Shown here piece by piece: positions 34,105 through 43,701 of a stretch of 64,000 bases of DNA. The translations under genes were made by a program, and so were the position numbers. Origin of the DNA: Clostridium intestinale DSM 6191 (GTDB lineage: Bacteria > Bacillota > Clostridia > Clostridiales > Clostridiaceae); contig NZ_FQXU01000004.1 in assembly GCF_900130055.1 (NCBI RefSeq), positions 434,001 through 498,000 of the forward strand, written 5' to 3'. Within the stretch, counting starts at the first letter, position 1; each line of letters opens with the position of its first letter. The notes under the pieces were generated by a model. It was not told where the DNA came from. It did no database searches and saw only the letters and a list, made by a program, of their open reading frames with translations.

Positions 34105-34806
34105 CTCTAAAAAGTTTTTATTATAATAATCTAAAAGAAAACCTGCTGTACTTTGTTGCGCTCTAGATAATATTTTCAATGCTATACTATAATATCTTTC
34201 TTCTTTTTCCAAAATATTATTATATTCTTCATGAACCCCATAGGCATAAAGAGCATTTTCTTTTATATATTCCCTTACAGTTTTATACTCTATTATCCCT
34301 TTTTCTTCTGTAAAATCATAATCATTAAAGAGTCTAGATATTATCCATAATTCGAATTCCCTATGTTTTTTTAATAACTTATTATTAACATGATGTGGTA
34401 CAGTAGAGTCTTGAACCAAATGACAAGCTGCCCCTAAAAAGAATAATGCCTTATCCATTTCTCCTTTTTTTAAGTGATCTAAAGATAATTTATAATATTT
34501 CTCACACTCTGCTAAAGCATTAGAAAATCCATATAATCCTTTTTCCTTTTTATAGTGAAAAAAGTGATTACTACTCTTAAAATCTCCATCTGCCCATGTA
34601 ACGCCTGCATTTAACGCTTTTATATTTTTTTTGTAAAACTTCCAAGCTTCTACTTCCCCATGATTGTGTAATATTTGTATGCTCTGAACATTTATGAACT
34701 TATGGATTATGCATGTAGTTTTTACTGCTATTTTCTTTATTGGATTTACTGCAAAAAACACACCTCTAAGCATTTTCCCATATGCATTCTCTATTCTCTT
34801 TACCAT
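34087..34806 (-). CDS. Zinc-dependent phospholipase C family protein without signal peptide or PLAT domain
   Basis: 239 aa, alpha-helical PLC/S1-P1 nuclease-type fold. Aligning by eye to C. perfringens alpha-toxin, eight zinc ligands are conserved: His35, Asp73 (TWAD), His81 (NHFF), His129 and Asp133 (CHLVQD), His139 (PHH), His148 and Glu152 (KHREFE). Trp1, whose N-terminal amine binds zinc in secreted enzymes, has no counterpart (Lys25 there), and no secretion signal or C-terminal lipid-binding domain exists. Likely an intracellular or membrane-associated relative; substrate unknown. Co-transcribed with the beta-propeller gene, 1 nt downstream of its stop. Confidence 0.82.
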   Translation of the reverse strand: MVKRIENAYGKMLRGVFFAVNPIKKIAVKTTCIIHKFINVQSIQILHNHGEVEAWKFYKKNIKALNAGVTWADGDFKSSNHFFHYKKEKGLYGFSNALAECEKYYKLSLDHLKKGEMDKALFFLGAACHLVQDSTVPHHVNNKLLKKHREFELWIISRLFNDYDFTEEKGIIEYKTVREYIKENALYAYGVHEEYNNILEKEERYYSIALKILSRAQQSTAGFLLDYYNKNFLEKNSSN

Positions 34807-34807
34807 C

Positions 34808-36091
34808 TTATTTCACCTCTTTAGTTAAATTAACCTTTATTATTATCGTTATTATAAAAATCAGTAATATGCTTATTATTGAAATCAGTAATCTTTGAGA
34901 AAATGTGTTTATTAATTTATTTTCTTTATAAACTTCATATATTATTCCTTCATTTTTCTCAAGCATAAAAATTCTATCCTTGAATTTTTCTATATCAATA
35001 ATCTCTCCATTCCCCTTAATATTAATCAAACTACTTGAAATTCTATCTTTAGTTAAACTAACTAGCCTTTTTTCGTTTTTATCAAAGAAAAGTATTGCAT
35101 TTTCACTTGAAAAATCGCCCTGTTTATCTATAGTTAAAGCCTGTAGGCTATCTATTCTCTCACTTTGGTAAAAAGGTGCTTCTGGATTTACTGTAGGATG
35201 TTTATCCAATAAAAATGTAGTTTTTTCACTTTCAGCTTCATTAAATCTAGCAGAATTAACTGGATCTCCACCACTATAGTCTGGCCATCCGTACCAATAT
35301 CCTTTTTTTATATTATAAATATAGTCTACGTCACTTTTTATAGGTCTTAAGCCTCTGTTTTCCATTCCTCCTACTATTCCAAATAACTCACCAGAAGAAT
35401 AAAAATCCCAGCCTTTTATATTTCTTATTCCCCATGCAAACAGCTCACTTTTACTATTATTTATATTGTAAGTAATTATAGATGCATTACCAGGATAAGC
35501 AGCTTTCACAACCTGACCCTCTGAGGTTTTAGTGCCATATTCAACGAAAGCTCCTGTTTTGTCTCCATCAAAATTCTTTCCTTTTAAGGTTATTTTTATT
35601 GGAGATAAATCATAGGTTTTCCCATCTTCAGCTACCCCAGAATTAGTTGCCGCACCTATGGAAATATAAATTTTATCTTCATTTATTGCTAGTTTACTAT
35701 TTGGGTACTCTCCTGAATTAGGTAAGTTTGATAATAGCTCTTTATCCTCTTCCGTTTTAATATTATATTGAAATAGAGAATTCCCTGATATATAAAATAT
35801 ATTACCTTTATTATACATAATAGATTGTATATTTCTATTACGATTTAGTAAAATTTTATTTTCTTTACCATCAGATCTTATAGTCCTAACTTCATTTTCG
35901 AAGGCTACTAATACATTACCTTCCTCATCTATGGATATATCTTTAGCTCCATTTAAGCCTTTAGCTTTAATATCATATTCATATCCCTTCATTACATCTA
36001 ACTTAACTTTATCTTTAGATAAATTATATGCTATAAACGCTCCTATTGTAATAACACATGATAATGCCACAAAACCTAAAAACTTCTTCAC
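34808..36091 (-). CDS. Membrane-anchored beta-propeller, glucose/sorbosone dehydrogenase-like
   Basis: 427 aa. N-terminal membrane helix (about 5-23), extracytoplasmic propeller-type repeats (GNVLVAFENEVRTI, KGNIFYISGNSLFQYNI, NEDKIYISIGAATNSGV), FAWGIRNIKGWDF, the GYWYGWPDYSGGDPV motif reminiscent of soluble glucose/sorbosone dehydrogenases, and a second membrane helix near the C-terminus (about 402-424). PQQ-dependent catalysis is not demonstrated, and it may be a sensor or scaffold. GGGGGA is 7 nt from the GTG at 36091; a GTG at 36097 is too close. Operon with the PLC-like gene. Confidence 0.72.
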   Translation of the reverse strand: MKKFLGFVALSCVITIGAFIAYNLSKDKVKLDVMKGYEYDIKAKGLNGAKDISIDEEGNVLVAFENEVRTIRSDGKENKILLNRNRNIQSIMYNKGNIFYISGNSLFQYNIKTEEDKELLSNLPNSGEYPNSKLAINEDKIYISIGAATNSGVAEDGKTYDLSPIKITLKGKNFDGDKTGAFVEYGTKTSEGQVVKAAYPGNASIITYNINNSKSELFAWGIRNIKGWDFYSSGELFGIVGGMENRGLRPIKSDVDYIYNIKKGYWYGWPDYSGGDPVNSARFNEAESEKTTFLLDKHPTVNPEAPFYQSERIDSLQALTIDKQGDFSSENAILFFDKNEKRLVSLTKDRISSSLINIKGNGEIIDIEKFKDRIFMLEKNEGIIYEVYKENKLINTFSQRLLISIISILLIFIITIIIKVNLTKEVK

Positions 36092-36225
36092 ACTCACTCC
36101 CCCTAATACAACCTCTATTTATTTATATTTAGGTAAAGTAATAATAATTACAAAAGCTTTCATCATGGTTATATTTAACAATAATTCAGAATAGTAATTA
36201 TTAATGTTCAAAGGAGGGATACTTT

Positions 36226-37731
36226 TTGAAAAGCAACTCATTTTACAAAAATTCATTTATACTAACCTCCTCCAATATTGCAACTGGAGTTTTAGGTTTT
36301 ATTTTTTCAATATATTTATCAAAAGTTTTAGGACCAGAAGGTGTTGGTTTATATGGTCTTGTTATGCCTATATATAATCTTTTTATAGGTCTAATGACTG
36401 CCGGTATTATAGCTGCTATTTCAAAAATATCTGCACTTTATAGTAGCAAAAATGATTATGGCAATTTAATTAAAACTTTAAGAACTGTGGCTTTTTTTAA
36501 TTTAATATGGGCTGCGATAATTAGTATTGTGGTGTTTTTCTTTGCTCCGTATATAGGTGCCTATGGGGTAAATGATTCAAGAACTATAAATGCTATAAGA
36601 GTTACTTGTCCTGCGATGTTTTTCATTGCAGTTTCAAACATACTTAAAGGATATTTCTTTGGAGTTTCAAAAATTTCTATACCATCTTTTATTGATATTT
36701 TAGAAAAAGCTTTAAGAATATTTATCTTGGCTTCATTAATATATTTCCTAAAGGCTAAAAGTCTTTCTGCACTAGTTACTGTTGCATATTTTTCTTTATG
36801 TATTGGAGAATTACAAAGCCTTATACTTCTTTTTATTTATTATAAACACACCTTAAGGAATGTGCCTAAGGTATATACAAAAACAGAAAGAAGACCTCAA
36901 CTATTGTTTGATGTCTTAGTAATATCTCTTCCATTAGCTTTAAATAGTTTTCTGACTTCAATATTTAGCACAACAGCTACATTGATAGTACCCCGGAGAC
37001 TTATGGCTTCTGGACTTACTTATTCTGAAGCATTAGCTATGATAGGTAAATTTAATGGAATGGCCTTTGTTATTGTTACTTTTCCCATAATAGTTATTTC
37101 ATCTATTAATTCACTTTTAATTCCTGATTTATCACAAACCATGGGAAGTAAAGACTATTTCAATGCTTCTAATAGAATAAAGCAAGTAATTAAAATTGCT
37201 TTTCTTTTAGGATTATGTACTTTTATACTCTGTCAGCTTATTCCAGACTCTCTTGGGTATATGTTTTTTACTAGAAATGATCTTGGCTCTTATATTAAAG
37301 CAGCGTCATTTGCTAGCCCAATTTTATTCCCAGCCATAAGCATGTTTGGGATATTAAATGGTTTAGGTAAACAAGGTATAATAGTTCGAAATTCTTTAAT
37401 AATTGAAATAGTTGAAATAAGCTCTTTATTTATTTTAACATCTATACCTTCTATAAATATTTATGGAATAGCTATTACAGCTGTTATAACTTCTGCAATA
37501 GGATTGACAATAAATTTAAGAGAAGTAAATAAGGTTATTAGCTTAGAATTTTCTTATATAAACATACTAATTTATATATTTATAGGAATTTTAGCATATA
37601 TGAGTATCGGCTTATTACTTAATCTCTTCAGCTCAGATACAATACTTATTAAAAACTTGATAGTAATGTCTCTCATAGGTGCTTTATTTATATTTTTACT
37701 ATTTGCAAGCAGGCGACTTGGAGAAGATTAA
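36226..37731 (+). CDS. MOP-superfamily lipid-linked polysaccharide flippase (SpoVB-like)
   Basis: 501 aa, about 14 membrane helices. KNSFILTSSNIATGVLGFIFSIYLSKVLGPEGVGLYGLVMPIY is the typical SpoVB/Wzx opening; RRLMASGLTYSEALAMIGKFNGMA sits mid-protein. Starts at TTG with AAAGGAGGG 7-8 nt upstream. In sporulating Firmicutes SpoVB-type proteins move lipid-linked precursors for spore cortex synthesis; capsule or teichoic transport is also possible. Converges with a second family member. Confidence 0.82.
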   Translation: MKSNSFYKNSFILTSSNIATGVLGFIFSIYLSKVLGPEGVGLYGLVMPIYNLFIGLMTAGIIAAISKISALYSSKNDYGNLIKTLRTVAFFNLIWAAIISIVVFFFAPYIGAYGVNDSRTINAIRVTCPAMFFIAVSNILKGYFFGVSKISIPSFIDILEKALRIFILASLIYFLKAKSLSALVTVAYFSLCIGELQSLILLFIYYKHTLRNVPKVYTKTERRPQLLFDVLVISLPLALNSFLTSIFSTTATLIVPRRLMASGLTYSEALAMIGKFNGMAFVIVTFPIIVISSINSLLIPDLSQTMGSKDYFNASNRIKQVIKIAFLLGLCTFILCQLIPDSLGYMFFTRNDLGSYIKAASFASPILFPAISMFGILNGLGKQGIIVRNSLIIEIVEISSLFILTSIPSINIYGIAITAVITSAIGLTINLREVNKVISLEFSYINILIYIFIGILAYMSIGLLLNLFSSDTILIKNLIVMSLIGALFIFLLFASRRLGED

Positions 37732-37736
37732 ATAAT

Positions 37737-37762
37737 AGCCATCACCCCTTTTGTGTGGCTTT
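37737..37762 (+). terminator. Hairpin after the SpoVB-like gene
   Basis: AGCCATCAC / GTGTGGCT followed by TTCCT. Weak U-tract. Confidence 0.5.
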
Positions 37763-37774
37763 CCTATAGTAACA

Positions 37775-37828
37775 AAAAAGACTATAGTGCTAACTTTTTA
37801 AAGCTAATACTATAGTCTTTTCTATTTT
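37775..37828. terminator. Terminator between the convergent flippase genes
   Basis: AAAAGACTATAGT ... ACTATAGTCTTTTCT, 13-bp stem; T-rich on both strands. Confidence 0.8.
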
Positions 37829-39432
37829 AAATGTTTTCTCATGAAAGAAGGTATTTTACCATATATTCTTGGTGACATATCTTCTATTTCTTTTCTTCTT
37901 ATGCCTTTTGTAAATATCATCATATATGCATAGGTAACTACCCCAACCATTATATAAGTGAAGGTTAGAATAATCATAAATATTCTTCTCTCCATAAACC
38001 AGCTTGGCAATATTGCAGTAAGTAATAATCTTGTTATCATAATACTTATTGACATTCCTATAGCTGAAACTGTTGGCTTAATTGCTGTTCTTATAAGTGG
38101 TATTTTGACTTTAATAGTCTTTTGTAACTTCATTTGATTTAGAATAACCGGGAATAAGTAACATGCAAATCCTCCAACTATTGCTCCATAAATATTTATA
38201 CTTGGAATTCCAACTAACACATAGTTAACTATTATTTTAGCTATTATTCCTGTCCCAAAACTTAATATTAGGAAACTAAATTTATTAACTCCTTGAAGCA
38301 TAGTAGATTGTATCTGATTTAACGCCATTAAAACTACTACTCCTGAACCATACAGCATAAGCATACTACCTGTTAAATTATTATAAAAAGATTTATATAT
38401 CTCATTATAAAGAACTGCTAAGCCAAAAGCCGCAGGAATTGTTATACCATAGGTCATTCTAAATGCAAAACTTACTTTTCTCTTAAGCTCCTTCTTATCT
38501 TTTAAAACTACAGACCTAGATATAGCAGGAAGTAATGCTGCCCCTAAAGAGATAATAAAGATAAGTGGAACATTTACTAAAGTCTTATATTTCCCTAACA
38601 ATCCATATAAAATATCTTGATTACTTTGTGAATATCCAATGGCCTGTAATCTAGCACTTACATTAAACATGTCTATCATTGATCCAAAATTAGCTAATCC
38701 AGCACTTAAAGTTATAGGCAAACCATATCTAATTATTCTTTTCATTATTTTTTTATCAGATATACGTCTTCCAGTATAAGGTTGTTTTGATGCTTCATCT
38801 ATAAATCTTTTTCTTTTGAATATTATTATGAGATATATACAAGCTACTAATGCTCCTACTGAAGTACCTACAGTTCCCCCTGCACTTCCAAGCTCATCAG
38901 ATGTTTTTATAAGTATTGTTGCAAAAGTCAAACTTACAATTACATTTATAATTTGCTCTAACACCTGAGATATAGCAAGGGAATCCATACTGTTTCTTCC
39001 ATTAAAATATCCTCTATAACTCACAAGCACAGATGTTATAACTATTGTAGGTGATAAAACCATAAGTCCATAAGTTACCCCTGGGCTTTTGCTTAACTCA
39101 GCTATAGGTCTGGCAAAAACAAATAGTATAACAGTAAATATACTTCCTATTATTAAAAGCATCCTTCTAGATAGCTTAAAAGCTCTTATTGCATCTCGTT
39201 CTCTTCCTAAAGCTCTAAGTTCTGCAACTATCTTACATACGGCAACCTGCATCCCAGTGTTAGAAACCGCATATATAAAAACAAAAACCTCATAAGTCTT
39301 ATTATATATCCCATATGCTTCATCACCTATACGACCAATTAAAAAAGGAATATATAATACAGATAAAATCTTAACTAAAAGCCCTGCTATAGATAATATG
39401 GCAAAGCCTTTAGTTGTTGATTGTTCTTTCAT
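37822..39432 (-). CDS. MOP-superfamily flippase (YtgP/MurJ-type)
   Basis: 536 aa, about 14 membrane helices. STTKGFAILSIAGLLVKILSVLYIPFLIGRIGDEAYGIYNKTYEVF, ATMLQGV-like STMLQGVNKFSF and a basic cytosolic tail (RKEIEDMSPRIYGKIPSFMRKHLK) resemble YtgP, which flips lipid II in Bacillus. Length fits that group (about 540 aa). Downstream of the pseudouridine synthase gene on the same strand. Exact substrate inferred. Confidence 0.82.
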   Translation of the reverse strand: MKEQSTTKGFAILSIAGLLVKILSVLYIPFLIGRIGDEAYGIYNKTYEVFVFIYAVSNTGMQVAVCKIVAELRALGRERDAIRAFKLSRRMLLIIGSIFTVILFVFARPIAELSKSPGVTYGLMVLSPTIVITSVLVSYRGYFNGRNSMDSLAISQVLEQIINVIVSLTFATILIKTSDELGSAGGTVGTSVGALVACIYLIIIFKRKRFIDEASKQPYTGRRISDKKIMKRIIRYGLPITLSAGLANFGSMIDMFNVSARLQAIGYSQSNQDILYGLLGKYKTLVNVPLIFIISLGAALLPAISRSVVLKDKKELKRKVSFAFRMTYGITIPAAFGLAVLYNEIYKSFYNNLTGSMLMLYGSGVVVLMALNQIQSTMLQGVNKFSFLILSFGTGIIAKIIVNYVLVGIPSINIYGAIVGGFACYLFPVILNQMKLQKTIKVKIPLIRTAIKPTVSAIGMSISIMITRLLLTAILPSWFMERRIFMIILTFTYIMVGVVTYAYMMIFTKGIRRKEIEDMSPRIYGKIPSFMRKHLK

Positions 39433-39452
39433 AAGAAAACCCCTATCTTATA

Positions 39453-40415
39453 CTAAAATTTAAACACATCCGTCTTTATCTTCTTAAACATTGGCGGAAG
39501 TCCTTCTGCTATGGTTTTATTTTTAAGATAGCTAAATTTCTCTGGTACATTTTTAAATATAACTTTATATGCGTATAAATATTGATAATCTAGTGCGAAT
39601 TTATTATTAAAAAATGAATTTAGCTTTTTCTCCCCATACTTTGCATCTCCTATTATCGGATTGCCAAGTTCTGCTAAGTGAGCTCTTAATTGATGACTTC
39701 TTCCTGTTATAAGCTCTATCTCAATTAATGAAAAAGCTCCATTACTTTGTATAGTTTTAACTTCCATAGCAATTTTTTTAGAGTTTGGAACTCTATCATT
39801 ATATACTTTAGATACATTATTTTCTTGATTCTTTAATATGTACCCTTCATAAACCCTATCTTTTATACGACCTTTTACTAAGGCTGTATAATATTTTTTA
39901 ACTTCCCTGTCTCTTATAAGTTCATTTAAACTTTTTAAAGCCTCGAAGTTTTTACCGAAAAACACCATTCCAGATGTATTTCTATCTAATCTATTACAAG
40001 AAGCTGGTGTAAAAGTAACCTCTTTTTCTGGAAGATAATCCCCTTTATCATTAAGATAGCTTAATACATAATCTGTTAAAGTTGGAGGACCATCTTTTTT
40101 ATCAGAATGTACTAATACTCCTGGCCATTTCTCAACAAGTAAAAGATTTTCATCTTCATATGTAATTTTTAATCCTGAAGCATCAACTTTTTGAAAGTTA
40201 GGTTCTTTTTTCTTCGTTTCAGTAGTTATGTATTTTACTTCAACTAAGTCTCCTACCTCTAAAGAATACTTCTCCTTTTGCTTTTTCCCATTAACTTTAA
40301 CGTCACCTTTTCTAAGTGCTTTAAATATAACGCTTAATGGCACATCTTTTAGTAATTTTCTTAAAAATTTATCTAATCTCTGCCCTGCTTCATTTGTTCC
40401 TATTTCTATTTTCAC
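39453..40415 (-). CDS. RluA-family ribosomal large-subunit pseudouridine synthase
   Basis: 320 aa. N-terminal S4 RNA-binding domain (about 1-70: GQRLDKFLRKLLKDVPLSVIFKALRKGDVKVNGKK) and catalytic domain with NRLDRNTSGMVFFG containing the catalytic Asp, then GRSHQLRAHLAELGNPIIGD. NRLDR replaces the usual HRLDR, as in some family members. GGAG is 8 nt from the GTG at 40413-40415; the ATG 10 codons upstream has no ribosome binding site. RluC/RluD-type target cannot be told from sequence. Confidence 0.87.
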   Translation of the reverse strand: MKIEIGTNEAGQRLDKFLRKLLKDVPLSVIFKALRKGDVKVNGKKQKEKYSLEVGDLVEVKYITTETKKKEPNFQKVDASGLKITYEDENLLLVEKWPGVLVHSDKKDGPPTLTDYVLSYLNDKGDYLPEKEVTFTPASCNRLDRNTSGMVFFGKNFEALKSLNELIRDREVKKYYTALVKGRIKDRVYEGYILKNQENNVSKVYNDRVPNSKKIAMEVKTIQSNGAFSLIEIELITGRSHQLRAHLAELGNPIIGDAKYGEKKLNSFFNNKFALDYQYLYAYKVIFKNVPEKFSYLKNKTIAEGLPPMFKKIKTDVFKF

Positions 40416-40465
40416 ACAATCAACTCCAAATGTATATTTCTCCATCTAAATAGATTAATATTAAA

Positions 40466-41644
40466 TTACTTTCTTGTCAAATAATCAAATGCGCTTTGAC
40501 ATTGAATAGCTACTCCTACTGGTAGAGAATCTTCATCTATATCGAATAGAGCATTATGTATAGGACTAACTATATTTCTTTCTTTATTACCTATTCCTAA
40601 AAAGTAAAAGGCAGCATTTCTCTCCATCGCAAAATATGCAAAACTTTCTACTCCCATAAATGGAACAAGCTGCTCTTTAACATTTTCTTTACCTATAATT
40701 TTAACTGCGGCTTCTGAAACTAAGTCTACCATATCATCATTATTATAAAGACAAGGATAACTTTCTTGTATTTCTATTTCATAATCCCCTCTAAAAGCTG
40801 TTGTTATGCTTTTAGTTATCTCTTCTACTCTCTTTTTAGCATATTCTCTATCTTCTGTTGTCATGGTTCTTATTATTCCCTTTAATGTAACTTCGTCAGG
40901 GATTACATTTTCTGCGTATCCACCATTTATACTACCTACAGTTATAACTGCTGGATTAACAGGTGAAATTTCTCTACTTACTAAAGGTTGAAGCGCAAGA
41001 ACAAGATGTGATGCCATTACTATAGGATCTACAGCGTTATGAGGTTCTGCTCCATGCCCACCTTTCCCTTTAACCTTTATCTTAAATGGATTAGACGCAG
41101 CGTTAACAACACCTTTTTTTATTTTAATTTCACCAGCACTTAATGCCTCATTTACATGAAGTCCAATTATTCCATCTACTTTAGGGTTTTCTAGAACACC
41201 TTCACCTATCATAAATCTCGAACCCCCAACAGTCTCTTCTGCTGGTTCAAATAAAAGCTTAACATTCCCTTTTAATTCTGATTTATACTTATTTAAAAGC
41301 TTAGCTGCACCTAATAATATGGTTGTATGAGCATCATGTCCACATGCATGCATTTTACCATCAACCTTTGATTTATAATCACAACTTTTTTTGTCTTGAA
41401 TAGGTAACCCATCTATATCTGCTCTTAATGCTATAGTCTTACCTTCTTGTCCTCCTTTTATAACTGCACATATACCAGTTTTAGCAACTTCTGTATATGG
41501 AATTCCTTCACTTTTAAGGAACTCTTTAATTACTCCAGAGGTTCTCCATTCCTCAAATCCTAGCTCTGGATTTTCGTGAAAATCTCTTCTCCATGCCACT
41601 AGCTCTTTTTTTATTGCCTTTGCTTCTTCTAGAAAATCTATCAT
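40466..41644 (-). CDS. M20-family amidohydrolase (hippurate / N-acyl-amino-acid hydrolase type)
   Basis: 392 aa metallo-amidase. RADIDGLPI (metal Asp), MHACGHDAHTTILLGAA (metal Cys/His cluster), LLFEPAEETVGG (catalytic and metal Glu) and GGHGAEPHNAVDPI in the dimerisation domain are the M20D pattern. Possible substrates include N-acetyl-diaminopimelate, N-acyl-amino acids or auxin-like conjugates. No dap genes nearby. GGGGG site. Confidence 0.87.
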   Translation of the reverse strand: MIDFLEEAKAIKKELVAWRRDFHENPELGFEEWRTSGVIKEFLKSEGIPYTEVAKTGICAVIKGGQEGKTIALRADIDGLPIQDKKSCDYKSKVDGKMHACGHDAHTTILLGAAKLLNKYKSELKGNVKLLFEPAEETVGGSRFMIGEGVLENPKVDGIIGLHVNEALSAGEIKIKKGVVNAASNPFKIKVKGKGGHGAEPHNAVDPIVMASHLVLALQPLVSREISPVNPAVITVGSINGGYAENVIPDEVTLKGIIRTMTTEDREYAKKRVEEITKSITTAFRGDYEIEIQESYPCLYNNDDMVDLVSEAAVKIIGKENVKEQLVPFMGVESFAYFAMERNAAFYFLGIGNKERNIVSPIHNALFDIDEDSLPVGVAIQCQSAFDYLTRK

Positions 41645-41660
41645 AACTTGCCCCCTTCTA

Positions 41661-43628
41661 CTAACTCCAAAATACTTCTATATTATCCCCATTTTTTAAC
41701 ATATCAGTATAAGCTGCTGCTTTTCCATTTAATTTTAAATTTATACTTCCTTTTGCATGAGAAAGATCAAACTCAATATAGTTAAAAACATCCACAAACA
41801 CATAGCTTTTTCTTCCAGATAAAACTACTTCTTTTCCGTTAATATTAACTTTTAATATTTCTCCGCTTGTATTAACACTTTCTTCAACATTTTTAACTTT
41901 TGTAGTTAAATTATCTCCCTCTTTTATTATGTACTCATTTCCCAATTCTATATTCTCTTTATATAATTTAATTTCTTTACCAAATAAATATTTTTTAATA
42001 TCATCTATGGTCTTAGGAATAATTACTTGTACTTCATCTTCCTCTTTCACATATTCAGTTGGAGAAACAGTTTCTCCATTTTTAATAAATATAGGCTCTA
42101 AATTATGATTTTCATCGTCTATTTTAAAGCTTAAGGTATTGATTTCTTCAATTAAATTAATACATTTGACAGATGCATTTTTGCCTTCTTTTGCATAGAT
42201 AAGCTCTATATTGTCTCCATTTTTAACTTTGCTGTCTAATGTCTCTTCTTTTCCATTTATGTATACTTTGGCTTTATCACCTAATTCTCCAAAAGCCACT
42301 CTTTTAACGCCATTTAAAGTATATCTTAAGCTTTTCCCGTTTCTGGCCATAAGAACCTTAGGGCTAATTCCAGCTTGAATTAATACATCCATAACCTTGT
42401 GACTGTGAGAATTAAATAAACTTATAACTTTATCGTTAAGTACCACATCTATATAATCTCGTCCTGCACTTTTAACCCCCACTAATGCTATTCCTAATAC
42501 AGTTACACCTACACTCCCCATGTTGTTATCTAATACAACACATTGAGTGACTGCTTCTCTTCCTCTTATAGCAACTCTTTGCTCTTGAAGATTTAATTTT
42601 TTAGCTAATAATTCTTTCATCATTGGAGTATGAGCCCCTCCACCTACTAAAAATACCGCTGATGGAGACTTACCACCATTTAAAGAAATAATTCTACTTG
42701 AAACTTCTTCTGATATTTTTTCTACAACTGGTTTTATAATATTTAAAACTTCGTCTTTAGATACGGTATTTTCAAGACCTATGATATCTAAATATTCAAC
42801 TTTATCCTTTGTAGAAATCTCTCTTTTAATTTTTTCTGCCATATTAAAATCTACCAAAAGAGCTTGTACAATAGCTTCTGTGACTTCATCCCCAGCTAAA
42901 GGAACCATTCCATAAGCAGCTATAGTTTCATTCGATGATATTGCTATATCTGACGTTCCAGCTCCTATATCTACTAATGCTAAGTTTAATAGTCTTAAGT
43001 TTGGAGGTATTACAGCCTCCATAGCTGCTATAGGCTCTAAAGTCATGTTTATTATTTTTAATCCAACTCTATTCATAACTCCATAAAGGGATTCAATTAC
43101 TGACTTCGGTAAAAATGTTGCTATTACTTCTGCTTTTATTTGCTCCCCTTTATGTCCTAATAGATTAGATATACTATATCCATTTAAATAATAGTTTTTA
43201 ATACTATATCCAACTGCATATAACTTTCCTTGTTTTTCTCTTTGAATCTCTTCTTGAGCCTTACTTACTCCAAGAAGTTCCAAACCTCTTATTACATCCT
43301 TAGTGATTTCCTCATTAGAATCTAATTCTTGATCTACACTTACCTCTAAGGTTCTAAGAAATCTTCCAGCCGCTGCTATAAAAACTTCCTTTAACTCTTT
43401 TTCTAAAGATTTTTCTAACTTATTCTTAACGTGCATAACTTTAGACGCTACTAAAGTTATATCATGTATTTGTCCATCTATCATGGCTCTTTCATCATGT
43501 TCTATGTACTCTTCTGCTATAACATAAAATTTATTTTCCTTAATTACACCAACTGTTCCTATAACACTTCTTGTTCCTATATCTAATGCGAAAATTAAAT
43601 CATCACCTTTAAAATCATTAATATCCAT
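41661..43628 (-). CDS. FtsA-like actin-family protein with long C-terminal extension
   Basis: 655 aa, about 230 longer than typical FtsA. ATPase core: DIGTRSVIGTVGV (16-28), an SHS2/1C-like insert with AAGRFLRTLEVSV, LVDIGAGTSDIAI (about 218-230) and VFLVGGGAHTPMM (about 322-334). The C-terminal 260 residues carry small beta-grasp-like units with repeated KNGDNIE motifs (around residue 485 and near the end), and there is no terminal FtsA membrane helix. It may organise a cell-envelope or division structure; ftsZ is not adjacent. AAGGAG site. Confidence 0.78.
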   Translation of the reverse strand: MDINDFKGDDLIFALDIGTRSVIGTVGVIKENKFYVIAEEYIEHDERAMIDGQIHDITLVASKVMHVKNKLEKSLEKELKEVFIAAAGRFLRTLEVSVDQELDSNEEITKDVIRGLELLGVSKAQEEIQREKQGKLYAVGYSIKNYYLNGYSISNLLGHKGEQIKAEVIATFLPKSVIESLYGVMNRVGLKIINMTLEPIAAMEAVIPPNLRLLNLALVDIGAGTSDIAISSNETIAAYGMVPLAGDEVTEAIVQALLVDFNMAEKIKREISTKDKVEYLDIIGLENTVSKDEVLNIIKPVVEKISEEVSSRIISLNGGKSPSAVFLVGGGAHTPMMKELLAKKLNLQEQRVAIRGREAVTQCVVLDNNMGSVGVTVLGIALVGVKSAGRDYIDVVLNDKVISLFNSHSHKVMDVLIQAGISPKVLMARNGKSLRYTLNGVKRVAFGELGDKAKVYINGKEETLDSKVKNGDNIELIYAKEGKNASVKCINLIEEINTLSFKIDDENHNLEPIFIKNGETVSPTEYVKEEDEVQVIIPKTIDDIKKYLFGKEIKLYKENIELGNEYIIKEGDNLTTKVKNVEESVNTSGEILKVNINGKEVVLSGRKSYVFVDVFNYIEFDLSHAKGSINLKLNGKAAAYTDMLKNGDNIEVFWS

Positions 43629-43649
43629 ATCTGCATCTACTCCTTATAA

Positions 43650-43680
43650 TAAAAGCTCATATTCATATGAATATGAGCAT
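43650..43680 (-). terminator. Perfect-palindrome hairpin upstream of the FtsA-like gene
   Basis: 24-bp self-complementary sequence 43655-43678 (GCTCATATTCAT and its complement) followed on minus by TTTTATTATAA, then the ribosome binding site. It may terminate the 105-aa gene or attenuate the FtsA-like gene. Confidence 0.65.
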
Positions 43681-43701
43681 AATAAAATTATATTATATAC
43701 G

